In this document: positions 11,156 to 23,800 of the stretch, piece by piece
Position numbering within the stretch: the stretch's first letter is position 1
Layout of the letters: each line of letters opens with the position of its first letter
Assembly (NCBI GenBank): GCA_019454045.1
Contig: SKCR01038919.1
Coordinates: 33,260 to 97,259, forward strand
Reading direction: 5' to 3'
DNA length: 64,000 nt
Origin: Zanthoxylum bungeanum
Lineage: Eukaryota; Streptophyta; Magnoliopsida; Sapindales; Rutaceae
Program-made: the position numbers and the translations under genes
Notes under the pieces: model-generated
Database searches by the model: none
Told to the model about the DNA's origin: nothing
The model's input: only the letters and a program-made list of their open reading frames with translations

Positions 11156-11913
11156 ATCGGTGGCATGGAATTCATTTGTCTAAAGAATAGTCTCCTAAGA
11201 CACCTCAAGGAGTTGAGGAGATGAGACATATATCATATGCTTTAGCAGTTGGAAGTCTTATGTATGTTATGTTATGCACGAGACCGGACATCTGTTTTAC
11301 AGTGGGAGTATTCAGTAGGTTTCAATCCAACCCAGGATTAGATCATTGGGTAGCGGTGAAACATATTCTCAAGTATCTACGGAGAACGAAAAATTATATG
11401 CTTGTATATACAAGTCATGATATGATTTCGAGAGGATATACAGACTCTGATTTTCAGACCAATGTCAATTCTAGGAAATCCACATCTGGATCAGTGTTCA
11501 CCCTAGGTGGTGTGGCTATAGTATGAAGGAGCATAAAGCAATCTTGTATTGCTGACTCCACCATGGAGGCTAAATATGTAGCAGCTTGTAAAGCAGCTAA
11601 GGAATCAGTCTGGCTCCGTAAGTTCTTAGCAGATTTGGAAGTTGTTCCAGATATGGGTAAACCGCTCACACTTTATTGTGATAATAGTGGTACATTGGCG
11701 AACTCCAAAGAACCAAGAAGCCACAAGAGGGGTAAACATATTGAGAGGAAATATCACCTCATCAAGGAGATAGTGCAGAGAGAAGATGTTATTGTCACGC
11801 AGATTCCATTCGCAGACAACCTGGCTAATCTGTTTACAAAGACCTTATCAGCTAAAGTGTTTGAAGGTCACATAAAGGGTTTAGGATTACATGACATGTC
11901 CCGTTTGCTCTAG
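11156..11913 (+). pseudogene. Copia RNase H and end of reverse transcriptase (C2)
   Basis: Plus-strand Copia tail from GMEFICLK (about 11165) through YALAVGSLMYVMLCTRPD and GYTDSDFQTNVNSRKSTSG. RNase H follows (STMEAKYVAACKAAKESVWL, LYCDNSGTLANSKEPRSHKR, KYHLIKEIVQR, DNLANLFTKTL), ending at a TAG at 11911-11913. One TGA at about 11524 replaces the Trp expected in the VVWRS context, and the upstream frame is lost near 11220. The polypurine tract TCCAAGTGGGAGTT follows directly, so the end is the true pol end. All upstream gag-pol is absent. This copy is much less hairpin-rich than family H, so it is a useful comparison. Confidence 0.92.
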
Positions 11914-11927
11914 TCCAAGTGGGAGTT
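11914..11927 (+). other. Polypurine tract of Copia C2
   Basis: TCCAAGTGGGAGTT between the pol stop and the LTR start TGTTGGGATTTATG; standard Copia arrangement. Confidence 0.8.
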
Positions 11928-13912
11928 TGTTGGGATTTATGTCCTAAAGCTTCATGTATTGTAAACGAAATTGATTATTGTAATAATAATAAATGCATTA
12001 TTCATTTTATCAAAGTTGTTTGATTTATATCGCATATTGTCCAATTGTCTTGTTTACCTTGATTACTATTGTACCTTCAGACTTAGTGTATGTTTGAAGC
12101 ACAAGAGGATTTAAGTCTGAAGTTAGTAATCTAAATAATCCATAGAGAGCAAACAAATATGGTACTTTGTTTGTGGTTTATCTATAGCTTCGGTCCATTC
12201 TATACTTGTATGATAAACTAGATCCGGGATCTTTCATGTAGTGAAATGGGAATGGAGGTACCTTGTATGATGATATCACATAGTACTGGACTCAGATAAA
12301 TATGAATTTCTTTTAATATCCGTTAACCGAAGAAATTCATTTTATCTAATATATGGTCATATATGGATTCGATCTTAATCCTGAGTGTACTACGAACTCC
12401 TGCATGACATGCTATGTCCTTCGATTTAATATGGTGAGGTTGGTGTTGCATTCCCATCCAATAACTACGTATTTTGGGGATATGGTTTGGTGTGTAGCTG
12501 GGAACGTTTTACATAGATATGGAATTCACTCCTTCTTACGAGAAGCAAAAGAGTATCTCTTTTAAGAGTTGATTTGGGACTTGAACAATTTGAGCGCTCA
12601 ACTTTTTTTATTACGAATATAAAGTTTTATATTCATAATTGTTATGAATTAATTGTTCGTTATAGAATCAATGGTGTTTAAGAGACAAAATATTTAGAGG
12701 GTTTTAACGGACTTTTGACCCGGCTCTATTTATGAGATATTCGTGGAGGGCTATATCCATATGTAATGACTATATTGATGGATACCGAAGTTGTTCGGTT
12801 TATTTTATCCATCTACGGTAACGGGAATTCAAGTTCGAGTTTTTAGTGGAATAACGCGGAGTTAATAATTAATAATATATTATTAAAGAGTTTAATTAAA
12901 ATTTCGGAATTATTGGAGCTCGGAACCCTTGGTCCATTTAGTCTCCGTGCTAGCTCGATTAACTGTAGCAAACCTAATATAATTAGATTGTCTAATTATA
13001 TGCTCACTTTATATTTATATATTATTAATGAGATTAATAATATTTATTGTCACAAATGAAAACTATGTTAAATTAGTTTAACTTAATGTATTCTAGAATT
13101 ATTTGAATATGAGATAATCAAGTATTGATTATGAGATAATCAAGTTAGTAATAACTATGAGATAATTACTACAACATAATTGAAGGTAAATAAATCATTA
13201 TTAAGATATTGATTTTTATTTACCATTGGAGACAAAGCCATATGGCTTACCATGTCATCCAAGCAATTATGTCTATTAAGTGGCATGTATACACCTAATA
13301 TATTTTTCATTGGCTAATGCATTTTATACTTTGGTATGGCCTCCGTATTTATATGTTTGCCATTCAAAGAAAGCATTAGATGCTTAATCACAAAAACATT
13401 GTCTTTAGCTTATCATTTCATATGTTTTGGTATGGCATTCACATTTTTGTGTTGGCCATTGCAAGAAAGCATTAGATGCTTAATGACAAGGTTAGTCGGC
13501 TTCTGTAAGAGAATATAATCTCTACCATTTCTCTCACTTCATAAGGTTAACATTTTGCAATCATTCACACAAGTGTTGTGAGAAAGAACTTGAGAGAAAA
13601 TAGAGATAGTTCAAACATTCACAAGTGTTGTGAGAGTGTTTGAAATTCCGAAAAGCCAAACACAATTGTGACATCTTAATTCTCTAAATAGTTTAGAGGT
13701 TTGATCTTTGTGAGTGAAGCCCACACTTTGGTTTGTTGGTTTCGAGTCATAGTTTGGAAGATCGAGTGGTTGATCCAAGCGTTGCACATCAAAGGATTGA
13801 TTTCAGCTACTACAACAAAGGGAGAAGGCAAAGAAAATTTTAAAGATCCATACCGGACCAAGTGCCACCACAAGTAACTTCTGCCGCGCTAAGGAAAGTC
13901 GTTTCCTACATC
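11928..13912 (+). mobile_element. 3' LTR of Copia C2, right end unclear
   Basis: Starts TGTTGGGATTTATGTCC after the polypurine tract. The right end is not a clean CA terminus with a duplication. Sequence typical of a Copia LTR end (AAAGTCGTTTCCTACA) occurs at about 13894-13910, after which the sequence changes to a Ty3-type LTR. The last bases are probably lost. It is AT-rich with a near-duplicate pair around 13335-13400 and 13430-13490. Confidence 0.65.
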
Positions 13913-15622
13913 TGTCATCCCTAGTCCTGAATTACGTGTGCAAATGTTTTCTGAGTCCGTCAATTCCATATATGTATCAAGTTACATCTGAGGTGGGATT
14001 TTTCCTCATGCCTCCAAAAATCATAAAACTCATGCTCTTAAATCAATATTTCTAAAAAAAAATTCAATCGTAAAATAATTGTAAACAACTTGGCTAACTC
14101 TCTAAAGCATTTAAAAGTAAGTTTCAATTCAAAAACATATATGTAAACACAACTTGAGAAAAGAGTCCACTCACAGATTTTTGGATCTGTCTGATATTAC
14201 TTCGCTTCGTCGAAGAATATTACGGTTTATGCGATGATCTATAATTAAGAAACTTAATTAGAATATAAGGTGTGTAACATATTTCCGAATTCGTCTAAGC
14301 TTTTTAATTCAACACGACTATAAACATCACATATTGTATTATACTTGCGACTTGCCATAATGCGTGTATATGGGTCCATACGAAACCTTAGGGTGGTCTC
14401 TAACTTTCTATGCTGATTATGAAATTGATTCTGCCTTGCGTAGTGACGCCAGGTCTGTCACGTCGCGATGCCTATGCAAGCATACCCATACAGAGAGCAT
14501 GTTTTGTTTCATGTCGCGACGTTAAGGGTTCCACATCGCGATGCCCACCTCACCAGACTCGAGGCAGAGCCTCTGCTTATTATGAGTCGCGACGTCAAAT
14601 ACTGAGCGTCCCGACATTCACACGATCAGGCCTGAGGCAGTGAGCCTCTGATTCTTACACGTCATGATGATGGGTGTTGAGCCTCGCGATGCTAAGCCGA
14701 TTTTAGGGCCTAGCATCAACTCTTCAATGACATACCCCGAAACAAACCCAACACCTTCATTTTTATACAAGTTAGATCTACGCACATTCAAATTATCATA
14801 ATTCTACCATTGTATCATTATCACAACTTCAAATTCCTATAACCTCAATTTAGCTTATTCTTTAGGATTTCCTACTTTGGGGATTTCTCAAAATCGAATT
14901 TTCTTAACGCCATAACCATATTAACAACATCATTTACAACTCAACAACATTCATTTATCATCAAATCATTAAAACATCAATATTTTGAATTTGGGTCAAG
15001 TCTTCCTTACCTTATTTTACTTGATTTCCTTCACCAAATAAGTCTTTTAAGCTTTCCATTCCTTTTCTTAGCTTGTTATGTGTTGATTTGCCTTTGCTTC
15101 CTCATTACATTTGGTTAGAAAATGGTTTCCCTATTTCTCATTCTTTCTCTCCCTTTCACATTTTCTTCTTCTTCTTTCCTCTCTTTTGGAGATGAATGAA
15201 TAATGTCCATATTTATAAAAGGGGCTGAATTGTTTAATGATTTAAGGACAAAAAAATCAGAAGTTTGGAGAATTTTCTAGATTAGTCCTCGGGTACTATT
15301 CATCTGAATTTGTGAGTTGCCTTTTTGACTTATTTTGGATTCGAATTTAGAAAAATATACAACGGAGAAGTTGTAGGTCTCAGTCTTAGCATTTCGACAA
15401 TATAAAATTCATGAGAATATGAGATCGTATGAAAAGGTTGTGCCCCAGATACTAAGGGTTATTTGGAATAGAACATAGAGTGAATTGTGTATCGAAACTT
15501 GCAAAGAGTTTGTCGAGTGTCCAAAAAGTAATTTCATAAGCATATACATGCTTGAACATGATTTATATCATGCACCATGCCTCCCATAATGTAATAGTTA
15601 TCGGGATTATCGGGGTGTTACA
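13913..15622 (-). mobile_element. Ty3-type LTR, reverse orientation
   Basis: The right end reads CGGGATTATCGGGGTGTTACA, which is TGTAACACCCCGATA on the minus strand, the usual start of plant Tekay/Del-type LTRs. The interior holds repeated GTCGCGACGT / CGTCGCGATG-type blocks at 14450-14700, also common in such LTRs. The left end is uncertain. I found no matching target-site duplication (right flank CATTC) and no polypurine tract or primer site beside it, so it may be a truncated solo LTR. Confidence 0.6.
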
Positions 15623-16150
15623 CATTCCTTTGTAGCCAAGTGACTTAGATGCTTGGGGTTGGTCTTTTCCCAATGCCTCTCTTTGTCAGATTGGCTCGGG
15701 GCTGGATTACGTCCCATCGAGACCCTATTGCTATGTGTTGGCGCAATAAGGGATCATTCCCTTGCAGCCAAGCATCTTAGATGGCTTGGGGCAGTCTTTT
15801 CCTAAGGCCTCTCTTTGTCAGATCGGCTCAGGGTTGGGTTACATCCTGCTGAGGCCCTATTATTTTCTGTTGGCATAAGGAGGGATCATTCCCTTGTAGC
15901 CAAGTGGCTTAGATGGATTAGGGTCGGTCGTTTCCTAAGGCCTCTCTTTGTCAGATCGGCTCGGGGATGGGTTACGTCCCGTCGAAGCCCTAATACTGTG
16001 TATTGGCACAAGGATGGATCATTCCCTTGTGGTCTAGTGACTTAGATGGCTTGGGTCAGTCTTTTCCCCATGGCCTCTCCTTGTCAGATTGGCTCGGAGT
16101 TGGGTTATGTCCCACCGAGGCCCATTTCTATGCGATGGACCGATGAGAGG
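15623..16150 (+). repeat. 132-bp tandem repeat, about four copies
   Basis: Units start with CATTCC(C)TTG at 15623, 15755, 15887 and 16020. Each contains TTAGATGG, CCTCTCTTTGTCAGAT, GGCTCGG and GTTACGTCCC-type blocks. The last unit degrades after about 16140. Short ORFs across it have no family resemblance. The array begins at the edge of the Ty3-type LTR. Confidence 0.85.
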
Positions 16151-17062
16151 TTTCCCTCATGGTTTGTTTTTGCTTTGCGGGTCTTTGCAGGTCATTCCCT
16201 TCCAGGATTGCAGCATGTCAAGAGCTTACATCAGCCCGATATGACACAAGATGAGCTTCTTCAAGCGAAGTAGCCGAGGGATTGACTGACTAGAGTTAGT
16301 TCCGATCGATTTCTTCAGTCTGAGGAGGCCTAGTAGGAGAGATGACTATGTTATGAATCAGAAGCAGATGTGCTAGGTCAGGGTTACGAACCCGACATGG
16401 ATCTTTACAAGGAACACTGAAGCTTGCTGTCGTGGAACCCATTCTGAGATGGGAAAGACTTGAGATGCTAGATTCGATCAAGATTGAGTATCAGCATTAG
16501 ACGAAATAACCATCTTGTTTTTTGAAGTTCCTGGCATCAACTCACCAAGTCGTTAATACCAAGAACTAGGGGACAGATATTGATGGTGATTTTCAACCCC
16601 GAGGAACTGTGAAGCCTGAAGAGGGATATAATAGGTTTTTGGAACTTAATAGATGAAAGTCCAAGATCATCGTGAGGATGAGAAGTCAGATAGAGTACCA
16701 GAGCCCGAGGCACAGATGAAGACCGACTCGATGAGGAGGATCAGATCCGATAATATTCATGCAGATGAAGATAGACTCGAGGTTGTCATGAGATATGTTT
16801 TATGCTTGTAACAAGGGGAGTGAGATTTGGAGTAAGCCAACTGAGGCACGGTCACATATGCCTGAGAAAGCTTTATCAGAAACAAAGAAACATAGGAAGG
16901 TGATCATCAGAAGATGCAAGCTAGAAGAAAATCATAACAGCTCAGACTTTCATCAAAGGAAACTATTTCTGAATATTTCTACATGCCCATAACTAAAGCG
17001 GCCAATGAGCTTAATGTTGGCTTGATCCTTTTGAAGAGAAGTTGATGGAAGTAAAGGCATCT
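16151..17062. other. Unassigned stretch
   Basis: No ORF, terminal repeat or recognisable family. Moderate GC, several GA-rich segments (16640-16800). It may be the decayed interior of the Ty3 element whose LTRs flank it, but no gag or pol motif is visible. Confidence 0.3.
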
Positions 17063-17880
17063 CTAACGACCCGACCTGGTAAGAGGAGCAAGGGGGAGCG
17101 CCCCCCCTGTTTTGGTACACCAACCCGAGGATATGGGCCGGGGTTGTAGCATTATGCTCGCGTATGGACGACGTAAGCCCTAAATAGAAGTTCAAGCCTC
17201 CCAAGGGCTGATGAGATAGGAGTAAGCCAGCGGCTGATGGGATGGAAGAAGGCCTCAAGCTTGTCCATTGACACACGAAACCGCTTGAGTGGTTGGAGTA
17301 CAGGTTGGCACATGGGCAGAGTGTGTAGCAGTTACCAAAAAAGGGTGAATTAATGAGATTCAGATGGCAGAGAGTGGCTTTGTCAGACAGTAAAGTTACT
17401 ATTTGTAGAGTGATTGGGGAAATGAGCCTAGGCAATGATAACAAGCTAACGTGACTGACGTCACGAATTGGTGAAATAGTGGATCTAGACACGCTATATA
17501 AAGGGGTTGAAGACTCCGAGGGAAGGGTTCTCCTTTTTTGGTTCAAAAAACTCTATGGCTGGCTAATTATTTTCTAGCACTTTGTAGTATTTACTCTACT
17601 TGTAAAAGAGAGAAAAAGCTTAGTGTAAGTGAGAGACAATGATGTCGGTCTGATCCGAGGTGGTAATAAAAGTTCTATTTTTTTGTTCTAGTGGACGTAG
17701 GTTGAATCCATTCCGCCGAACCACGTTAAATCTTTTGTCTTGTCTGTATTTTCTGATTTACTTGCCAAATTTACTTTGGTTCCCAACTAACCAAATAAAT
17801 TTACTGCTTGGAAGAGGTTTGTTCGAGAAGTAATTTTTTCCGAATTATCCCTGAAATCAAAAACAATCGTCAACAACAGG
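17063..17880 (+). mobile_element. LTR-like block with promoter
   Basis: Opens with CTAACGACCCGACC. It contains GCTATATAAAGGGG (TATA box 17495-17502) and a leader with GTGGACGTAGGTTGAATCC and CCGAACCACGTTAAATC, the arrangement common in plant LTR R/U5 regions, and ends near CGTCAACAACA. No primer-binding site follows and no partner LTR is present. Boundaries are approximate. Confidence 0.5.
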
Positions 17881-18423
17881 ATTTTTGAGATTGGAGTTTT
17901 CAACAGATACATATAACAACAAATATATAGCAGATGCGGTCTTGTGGGTTCACCACGTAAAAGACATTTTGGTTTCCGTGAATAACAAGATTGCCATTCA
18001 TTTCACTATGTCTTGACGTTGGTCAGCTTAAATTGAAGAGAATAAGAAATAAATAGCAAAAGTGTATTGTGATAAGAGAGAGAATGTATCTTATAACAGG
18101 GAAAATAATATAACAAAAATCGTAACATTTTTAAAATTTTGCCAAATGTATTACAATTAAAATAAGATCAGAGTTGTTAAACATAATCTAGTATTAATGA
18201 AAATTTAGTATCCGAGTCTTCTCTCATAGTCTTCCTCTCTGTTATGCAGTAGGAAGCACGAGTGGAAGTGTGACTTAGAGCCCTGGTAGCTCTTTTTTAC
18301 TCACTTATTTTGTAAGTGCTTACTTGTTTTGGCTTTGTTTTTCGGTTTTCTTTACATTCTATCTATCCGGTAGCGATATCTTAGTAGTGAAGGCAGAGAC
18401 TGAAGCAGGTGAGAGCTGGTGTT
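17881..18423. other. Unassigned stretch before the CACTA end
   Basis: AT-rich, no coding capacity. GAATAAGAAATAAATAG and GAGAGAGAATGTATC segments at 18040-18090 are reminiscent of Copia LTR sequence but not enough to call one. Confidence 0.25.
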
Positions 18424-19805
18424 CACTACAACAAAACAGTTTTTTACCAACTGAATTATAATTATCAACTGATTACTGACCATAATATTATGTCGGTAAA
18501 TGTCTCGTCAGTACCAAAATACTGACCAAATATATTTCCGTCGGTGATTTACCGACCGATTATTGACTAAATAAATTTATTGTCGATAAGTGTTACTGAC
18601 AGATTACCAACGAAAAATGAGAAGTAATTGGTGGTTAAATAAATGAATTTCGGTCGATAATAACTCAAAATATTACCGACCAACATATAATACAGTCGGT
18701 AAAAAAAAATTTACCAACCGTTATTTCGGTCGATAATATCTTGATTTACTGACCGTATAGTGTTGTCAGTAAGGTTTACACATTTTAATATAGTTACCAA
18801 TCAAATTTTCAATCCGTAATTATATTATATTTTTTTAAAAAAATTGATTTTTTCTATTAAATTATATTTTATTTTACAATTAAAATTTAATATTATAAAT
18901 AAATAATTAATAAAAAAAAAATATTATAAAATAATAATGTTACATTAATGTACTGTATTACATTAAACAAACACTATGAGAAGGATGATGCGGAGGACCA
19001 CCCGGAAGCAACTGCATCTGCTACTGCATCAACTGAAGAGCTAGTCGAACCTGCTCCTGTATCTGCATATGCCCATGCTGTTTCTGCATTTGCTCTTGTA
19101 TCTACTCATGTATCTGCTCCTACCGTTGCCGCATTTGCTCATGTTGTTGCTGCAACTGTTGGATCTTTTTCTGCATTTCCGCATGTGAAACCGAGGCAGT
19201 AAAAGATGAGGAACTACCCTCAGGTACATACTGGGATCCCATACTGTAGACATACTTCTTCCTCTCTCCTCCAGCAATCTTAATAAACAATCGGTCCTCA
19301 TCTATCAACTCCCCAGTCTGCAACAACTGATCCCAGAAAGCTATATAGTGCTCCTATGACAAATGAGAGAAATGTTAGACTGTAATAAAAAATTTTAAAA
19401 GTAATAAAAGAAAAAAACACAAATGAACATAAACATATATAAAACCTTACATGCATGTCCTGAGATCAGTGATCGACGAACGTGTGTTCATCGTTCTTCT
19501 TCGTGCGTGTATGCACAAAGAGCTCAAAGGCAATGGACTGGCAGCCCAATTGTTTCTCCTATCCATTTGCAAACAATGTAATAGTAATTAACTATAAAAA
19601 TGAAGAAGTAATTCAAAATAATATTTATTACTTGCAATTTATAGACTTACAAGATGGCGACCATGGTCGTAATGCGATCTGGTGCCTCCCGTATGCCTGA
19701 CCATTTATATTCCTTCAATGGCGGATCGTCGTCAGTTATAGGAGGCCGCTTCTGAACGTACACGAAAGTCAGGAGATTCCCAATATTGATTTAAATTATT
19801 CCATA
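18424..19805 (-). mobile_element. CACTA (En/Spm) transposon, one end
   Basis: The terminus CACTACAACAAAACAG at 18424 matches the CACTA end consensus. Subterminal repeats built on ACCGAC / GTCGGTAA in both orientations fill 18430-18800, typical binding sites for the transposase. Minus-strand transposase remnants follow. The other end (TTGTAGTG) is not found; a Copia integrase fragment replaces it at about 19806. Confidence 0.82.
18960..19805 (-). pseudogene. CACTA transposase-like protein (plant Ptta/En-Spm family) remnant
   Basis: Minus-strand reading in several frames: NQYWESPDFRVRSEAAS, then RHTGGTRSHYDH (matching the family HTGGSRSF motif). Next are a segment with QLGCQSIAFELFVHTRTKKN, then ELIDEDRLFIKIAGGERKKY and VYSMGSQYVPEG, and finally a Gln-rich coiled coil (MQKKIQQLQQQHEQMRQR). 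The AT-rich gap 19360-19470 looks like an intron; 19560-19650 may be another. Stops and frame changes interrupt it. Proteins of this family are encoded within CACTA elements and are thought to act in transposition. Order and orientation agree with the CACTA end at 18424. Confidence 0.75.
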
Positions 19806-20400
19806 GTGGATCGTCTATGAAACATGGTTACTTCCCTTCTACAAGAAGATCAGAGTTGCTCAGTGCGGTACAATATGATATTTGTGGTCCATTGGAGGTT
19901 AATTCACTAAGCGGTAACAAGTACTTTCTGACTTTCATTGACGATGTTTCTCGGATTGTGTGGGTATATTTCTTAAAGACAAAAGATCAGGTTTTGGATC
20001 ATTTCAAACTGTTTCATGCCATGGTAGATCGTGAAACAGGGAAAAAATTGAAATGCCTCGCACAGACAATGGAGGCTATTACACATTCAGAGAGTTTGAT
20101 GCCTACTACGAAAGACGCAGCATTAGACATTAAATGATTGTTTCACGCACCCCACAGCATAATGGTGTTACTGAAATAATGAACCGCTCCATTATGGTGA
20201 AAGTCAGAAGCATGATAAGCATGGCTAAATTGTCAGTCATTCTAAGGAGAAGCTGTTCGCGCCGCCTGCTACCTGATCAACAGATCACCATCTGTACCGT
20301 TGAATTTTGAGATTCCGAAGAAAATATGGTCTGGTAAGAATCCTTCTTACTCGCACCTTAGAACATTCAGCATGGGTGTATTTTTAAATATTTTAATGAA
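19806..20400 (+). pseudogene. Copia integrase remnant (C3)
   Basis: Plus strand. YDICGPLEVNSLSGNKYFLT and FIDDVSRIVWVYFLKTKDQV are the integrase core with the first catalytic Asp. The next block should be RTDNGGEY but reads AQTMEAIT. After a frame change come VSRTPQHNGVTEIMNRSIM (catalytic Glu region) and AACYLINRSPSVPLNF. It is the same family as C4 at 45268-46132, in opposite orientation, so the host gene lies between inverted fragments of one Copia family. No LTR accompanies it. Confidence 0.85.
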
Positions 20401-20885
20401 ATACTCTCAATCAACACTTTCTATCAAACGGTGCACTAAGGTTGACAATTTAACAAAGACACAATTAGCTAGGCAGTTGCCAATTAGTTCAGTAGCAATT
20501 GAGTTTACAGCAGGTTAAGCATAACAAATCATAATTTGACAGAAGCAAATTATGAGTTTGGCAGGATCCATAGATAAAATATCCACCATCAGGGGATGTG
20601 TGTTTCTGCTTAACAGATGCATTTCTGGGTTCCGCTATTCAGTACCAGAACGAAAAACTATGCCCAAGAATTCATTTCACATGGGTTTTTATTAATTCAG
20701 AATCAATCAGAGTATGTTTTTACAAATGCATAGTAATATTGAGAAGAATTTCATCAATTTGACACCAATTATGTGCCCTAATACCTAAAATTTGGGCTGT
20801 CACCAGTGAGGAGAATAAATAACAGTGCTTTTTCTAGATCTTTAGGGCATTCTTTTCAATTTGGGAGAACAGATTACAGCGGCTC
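20401..20885. other. 3' flank of URH1
   Basis: No coding match. It lies downstream of the minus-strand URH1 stop and probably contains its 3' UTR. I could not identify a convincing polyadenylation signal. Confidence 0.4.
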
Positions 20886-23800
20886 TCATGGTTTCATCAG
20901 CACCTTTTTAACATAATTAAGGACTTCGTCCACATCGACTGTCCAAGCAACTGAAACAGGGGAATAGCCAGTCCACGGGTTGCTACTGTTCCATCTATAC
21001 CAAAATTCCAGTAGCATTATTGCTACAAGCAATAACAAATCGAAAACAGTTCTAAATTCATAAAGAGAGTATGTTTAAACTACACTCACCCTTTCAGTCC
21101 CTGATCCATTAGTGTATGTCCCATACATACTCCCTGTGTCTCAACCCTGACAACTTCCTTCTTGAATGTGAAGAGATCTGGCCGAACTAATGCCACAAAA
21201 CTAACAGGGTCGTGAAGGAAAATTCCTGCAACCAAATTTCAAGGAATTAATCAAGAAAATACTTATTAAAGAAGTTAAAAAGGGATGTTCAAGTTCAAAA
21301 GCAATTATTGTATATTCATCTGAACTTTTAAATGAAACATTACCATGGACACCATCAGACTTCACATGCCAGTCTCTGTAAAATTTGCACATGTCACTCA
21401 ATAGCTGGGCATATTTTCCTTCAGATTGCCTCAATTCAAGCAAGTCGGCATCTAATGCATAAGAGAATATAGATGATCAGAAGTTGTTATTTACCACAAA
21501 ATAGTAAAAGGCAAGCAAGCACAGAAAAGAAGATGAAAATGAACTACGATCCACCTGTCATTTTGACTTGTGTTGTAATGTTTATTCCAACAACTGCGAT
21601 GTTTGCCCCAGAGGTAAACACAACATCTGCTGCTTCAGGGTCTCCATATACCTGCAAGTTGGACAAATTAATGGTCATTCTGACGGCACCTGATTGGTGT
21701 GATGTTAGTTCAACCCAAACCCAAGTTTCTAACAACTTGTTACTCAGAACTACAATTAACCATGTTTTAGAGCAGAACTTCTTTCTAAAAAATAAATAGA
21801 CTCCTTTTGCTGCAGTGATAACCTTTTGACTACTGTAAAGATATAAAAGGGATAATGTGATGATGCTTTGAAACAAGAAACATCGAATATCAAGTATATA
21901 GTTGAAAGCAACTTGTGCAAAATCTGCAAAGACAAGTTTCGCTTCAAAGACAAAACATTTAGCTAAGTTATGATTTATGAATATAGTTTATGGAGGCAAC
22001 AAATCCACACTGGGAAAACATTTTCAATTTAGAGAAGCATCTTACTTTGCTTGGTGTATAAATCATAAATGTTGGGAATGCTAGCTCTTACATTCGCTTC
22101 AGCAGCAGGATTGACATTTCCCAATGTGAAGAAAGCACCGCCAAGTATAACAATGTTTTTTACCTTGCTTGCAAAGGATGAGTCCCTTTTGATTGCCTGA
22201 TTTCAGAACAGCAGTATGCATGAACTTGTGAATTCTGAAATCTGAAATATGAATTTCAAATAAGCAAACTGAGAGGCGCAAAAAAAGAACTTACCAGAGC
22301 CAAGTTTGTTAGTGGTCCAAGAGCAAGTATAGATACTTCCCCTGGATATTCTGAGACCTTATCAACTAGATATTCAGATGCATTCTTATCACATTTCTTT
22401 GCTTTTGGAGGAGGAAGAGATGTGTTTCCCATTCCATCAGAACCATGAACAAAGTCAGCAACCCGAGGCTTCCATCCCTTTTCAAGAAAAACCATGGTTA
22501 ATTAGGCTAAAATAACAAGAGGATGTCATAACCAAAAGAAAATAAGTTAGAAAAAAGAAATTACAAAGTACTAAAACTAGTCCCAGTTGACCAGCTGACA
22601 TGATAGACACAAATCTATTCACGGGAGGGCTTACAGAAGTACCATAAAAATTTAGCCCTAGCCAGATAGCAATGAAGTAATGAACTTGGAAAAAAAAATA
22701 ATAATAAGATAGATCATCTACTAGGACTAACATATTACAAAAATAGAAGTTAAAAGAAACTTAGCTGCGACATTTAGGACCTTTAACTAAAAAGTAACAT
22801 CAGGCAGATCAACACAAACGTACATCATCTAAGTTGCAAGTTGCAACTTAATAACCTATCTTTGGTCCAGGCAGCTAACACAGAACAAGGTAAGTAACCT
22901 AACTTTGGTCAAGCTAGGAAAATATTTTAATCATGGAACGAGAGAAGAGAAACAGACATACCTTCAAAGGCCCAGGGCTGCCCTCTGCCACAGGAACACC
23001 AGGACACCCTGCGATCTCACACTATCCTTTTACATATCAAAAACAGGAAATTGATCATGAATATGTTCCAAAAAGAAGACAAAACCTGAAATATGGAGAA
23101 ATAAAACAGAGTAAAAACAAACAGGGTCAACTGAAACAAATACATACCAGAATCAAGGCATTGCGAGTGGCATCTTCAGTAGTGACATTACCAAAGACTG
23201 TTGTCAACCCTAAGATCTCCCACTCCGGAGTTTGAAATGCCATTAAGATTGCCATGCTATCATCTGTTAATTAAAGAAAACACATTCATGTCACCAATAA
23301 GAACCAATTTTCACAAAATCATACCTATACAATAATCGACACAAAATGATTAATTGAACAACCTAAACAAAGTGGTCCAGAAATTCCCAAAGCATCGCAG
23401 TTAACACCCACTTTGAATATATTGATTATCAAAGTAATTTATTTCCCCCCTATTTTGACTCTTATGTATTTTCTCTTATTGAAAATTCATCCATTCCCAA
23501 TTTTCAGCACTTGAAAGTCATTTTTTAAACAGCATTTAATTCAGCTAATATTTACTAGTTTTTTGCAATTTAGGATGTGATTTGCATTCCTTTTCCTTTC
23601 TAATGCAACGACCGCTAATAATGCTCTTTCAAATTATTTACCAATTTTTGTGCCTTGATTACAAAGTACATTTCAGTGACACAGTCTTATATCACTGAAA
23701 TGGATAAATAAAGCTGTTAAATCTTTAAAACATTAAATTAAAATGAATTTGTTATTTCTCATTTAGTCATTCTGGAAAAGTATTTTCTTAATCTGTAGTC

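Noticed and set aside
16953..17546. A 197-codon minus-strand ORF
   Set aside because: Antisense to an LTR-like block with a TATA box on the plus strand; composition (Ser/Leu-rich) and lack of family resemblance suggest chance.
20400..20885. Second CACTA terminus near URH1
   Set aside because: No TTGTAGTG end or GTCGGTAA-type subterminal repeats are present here.
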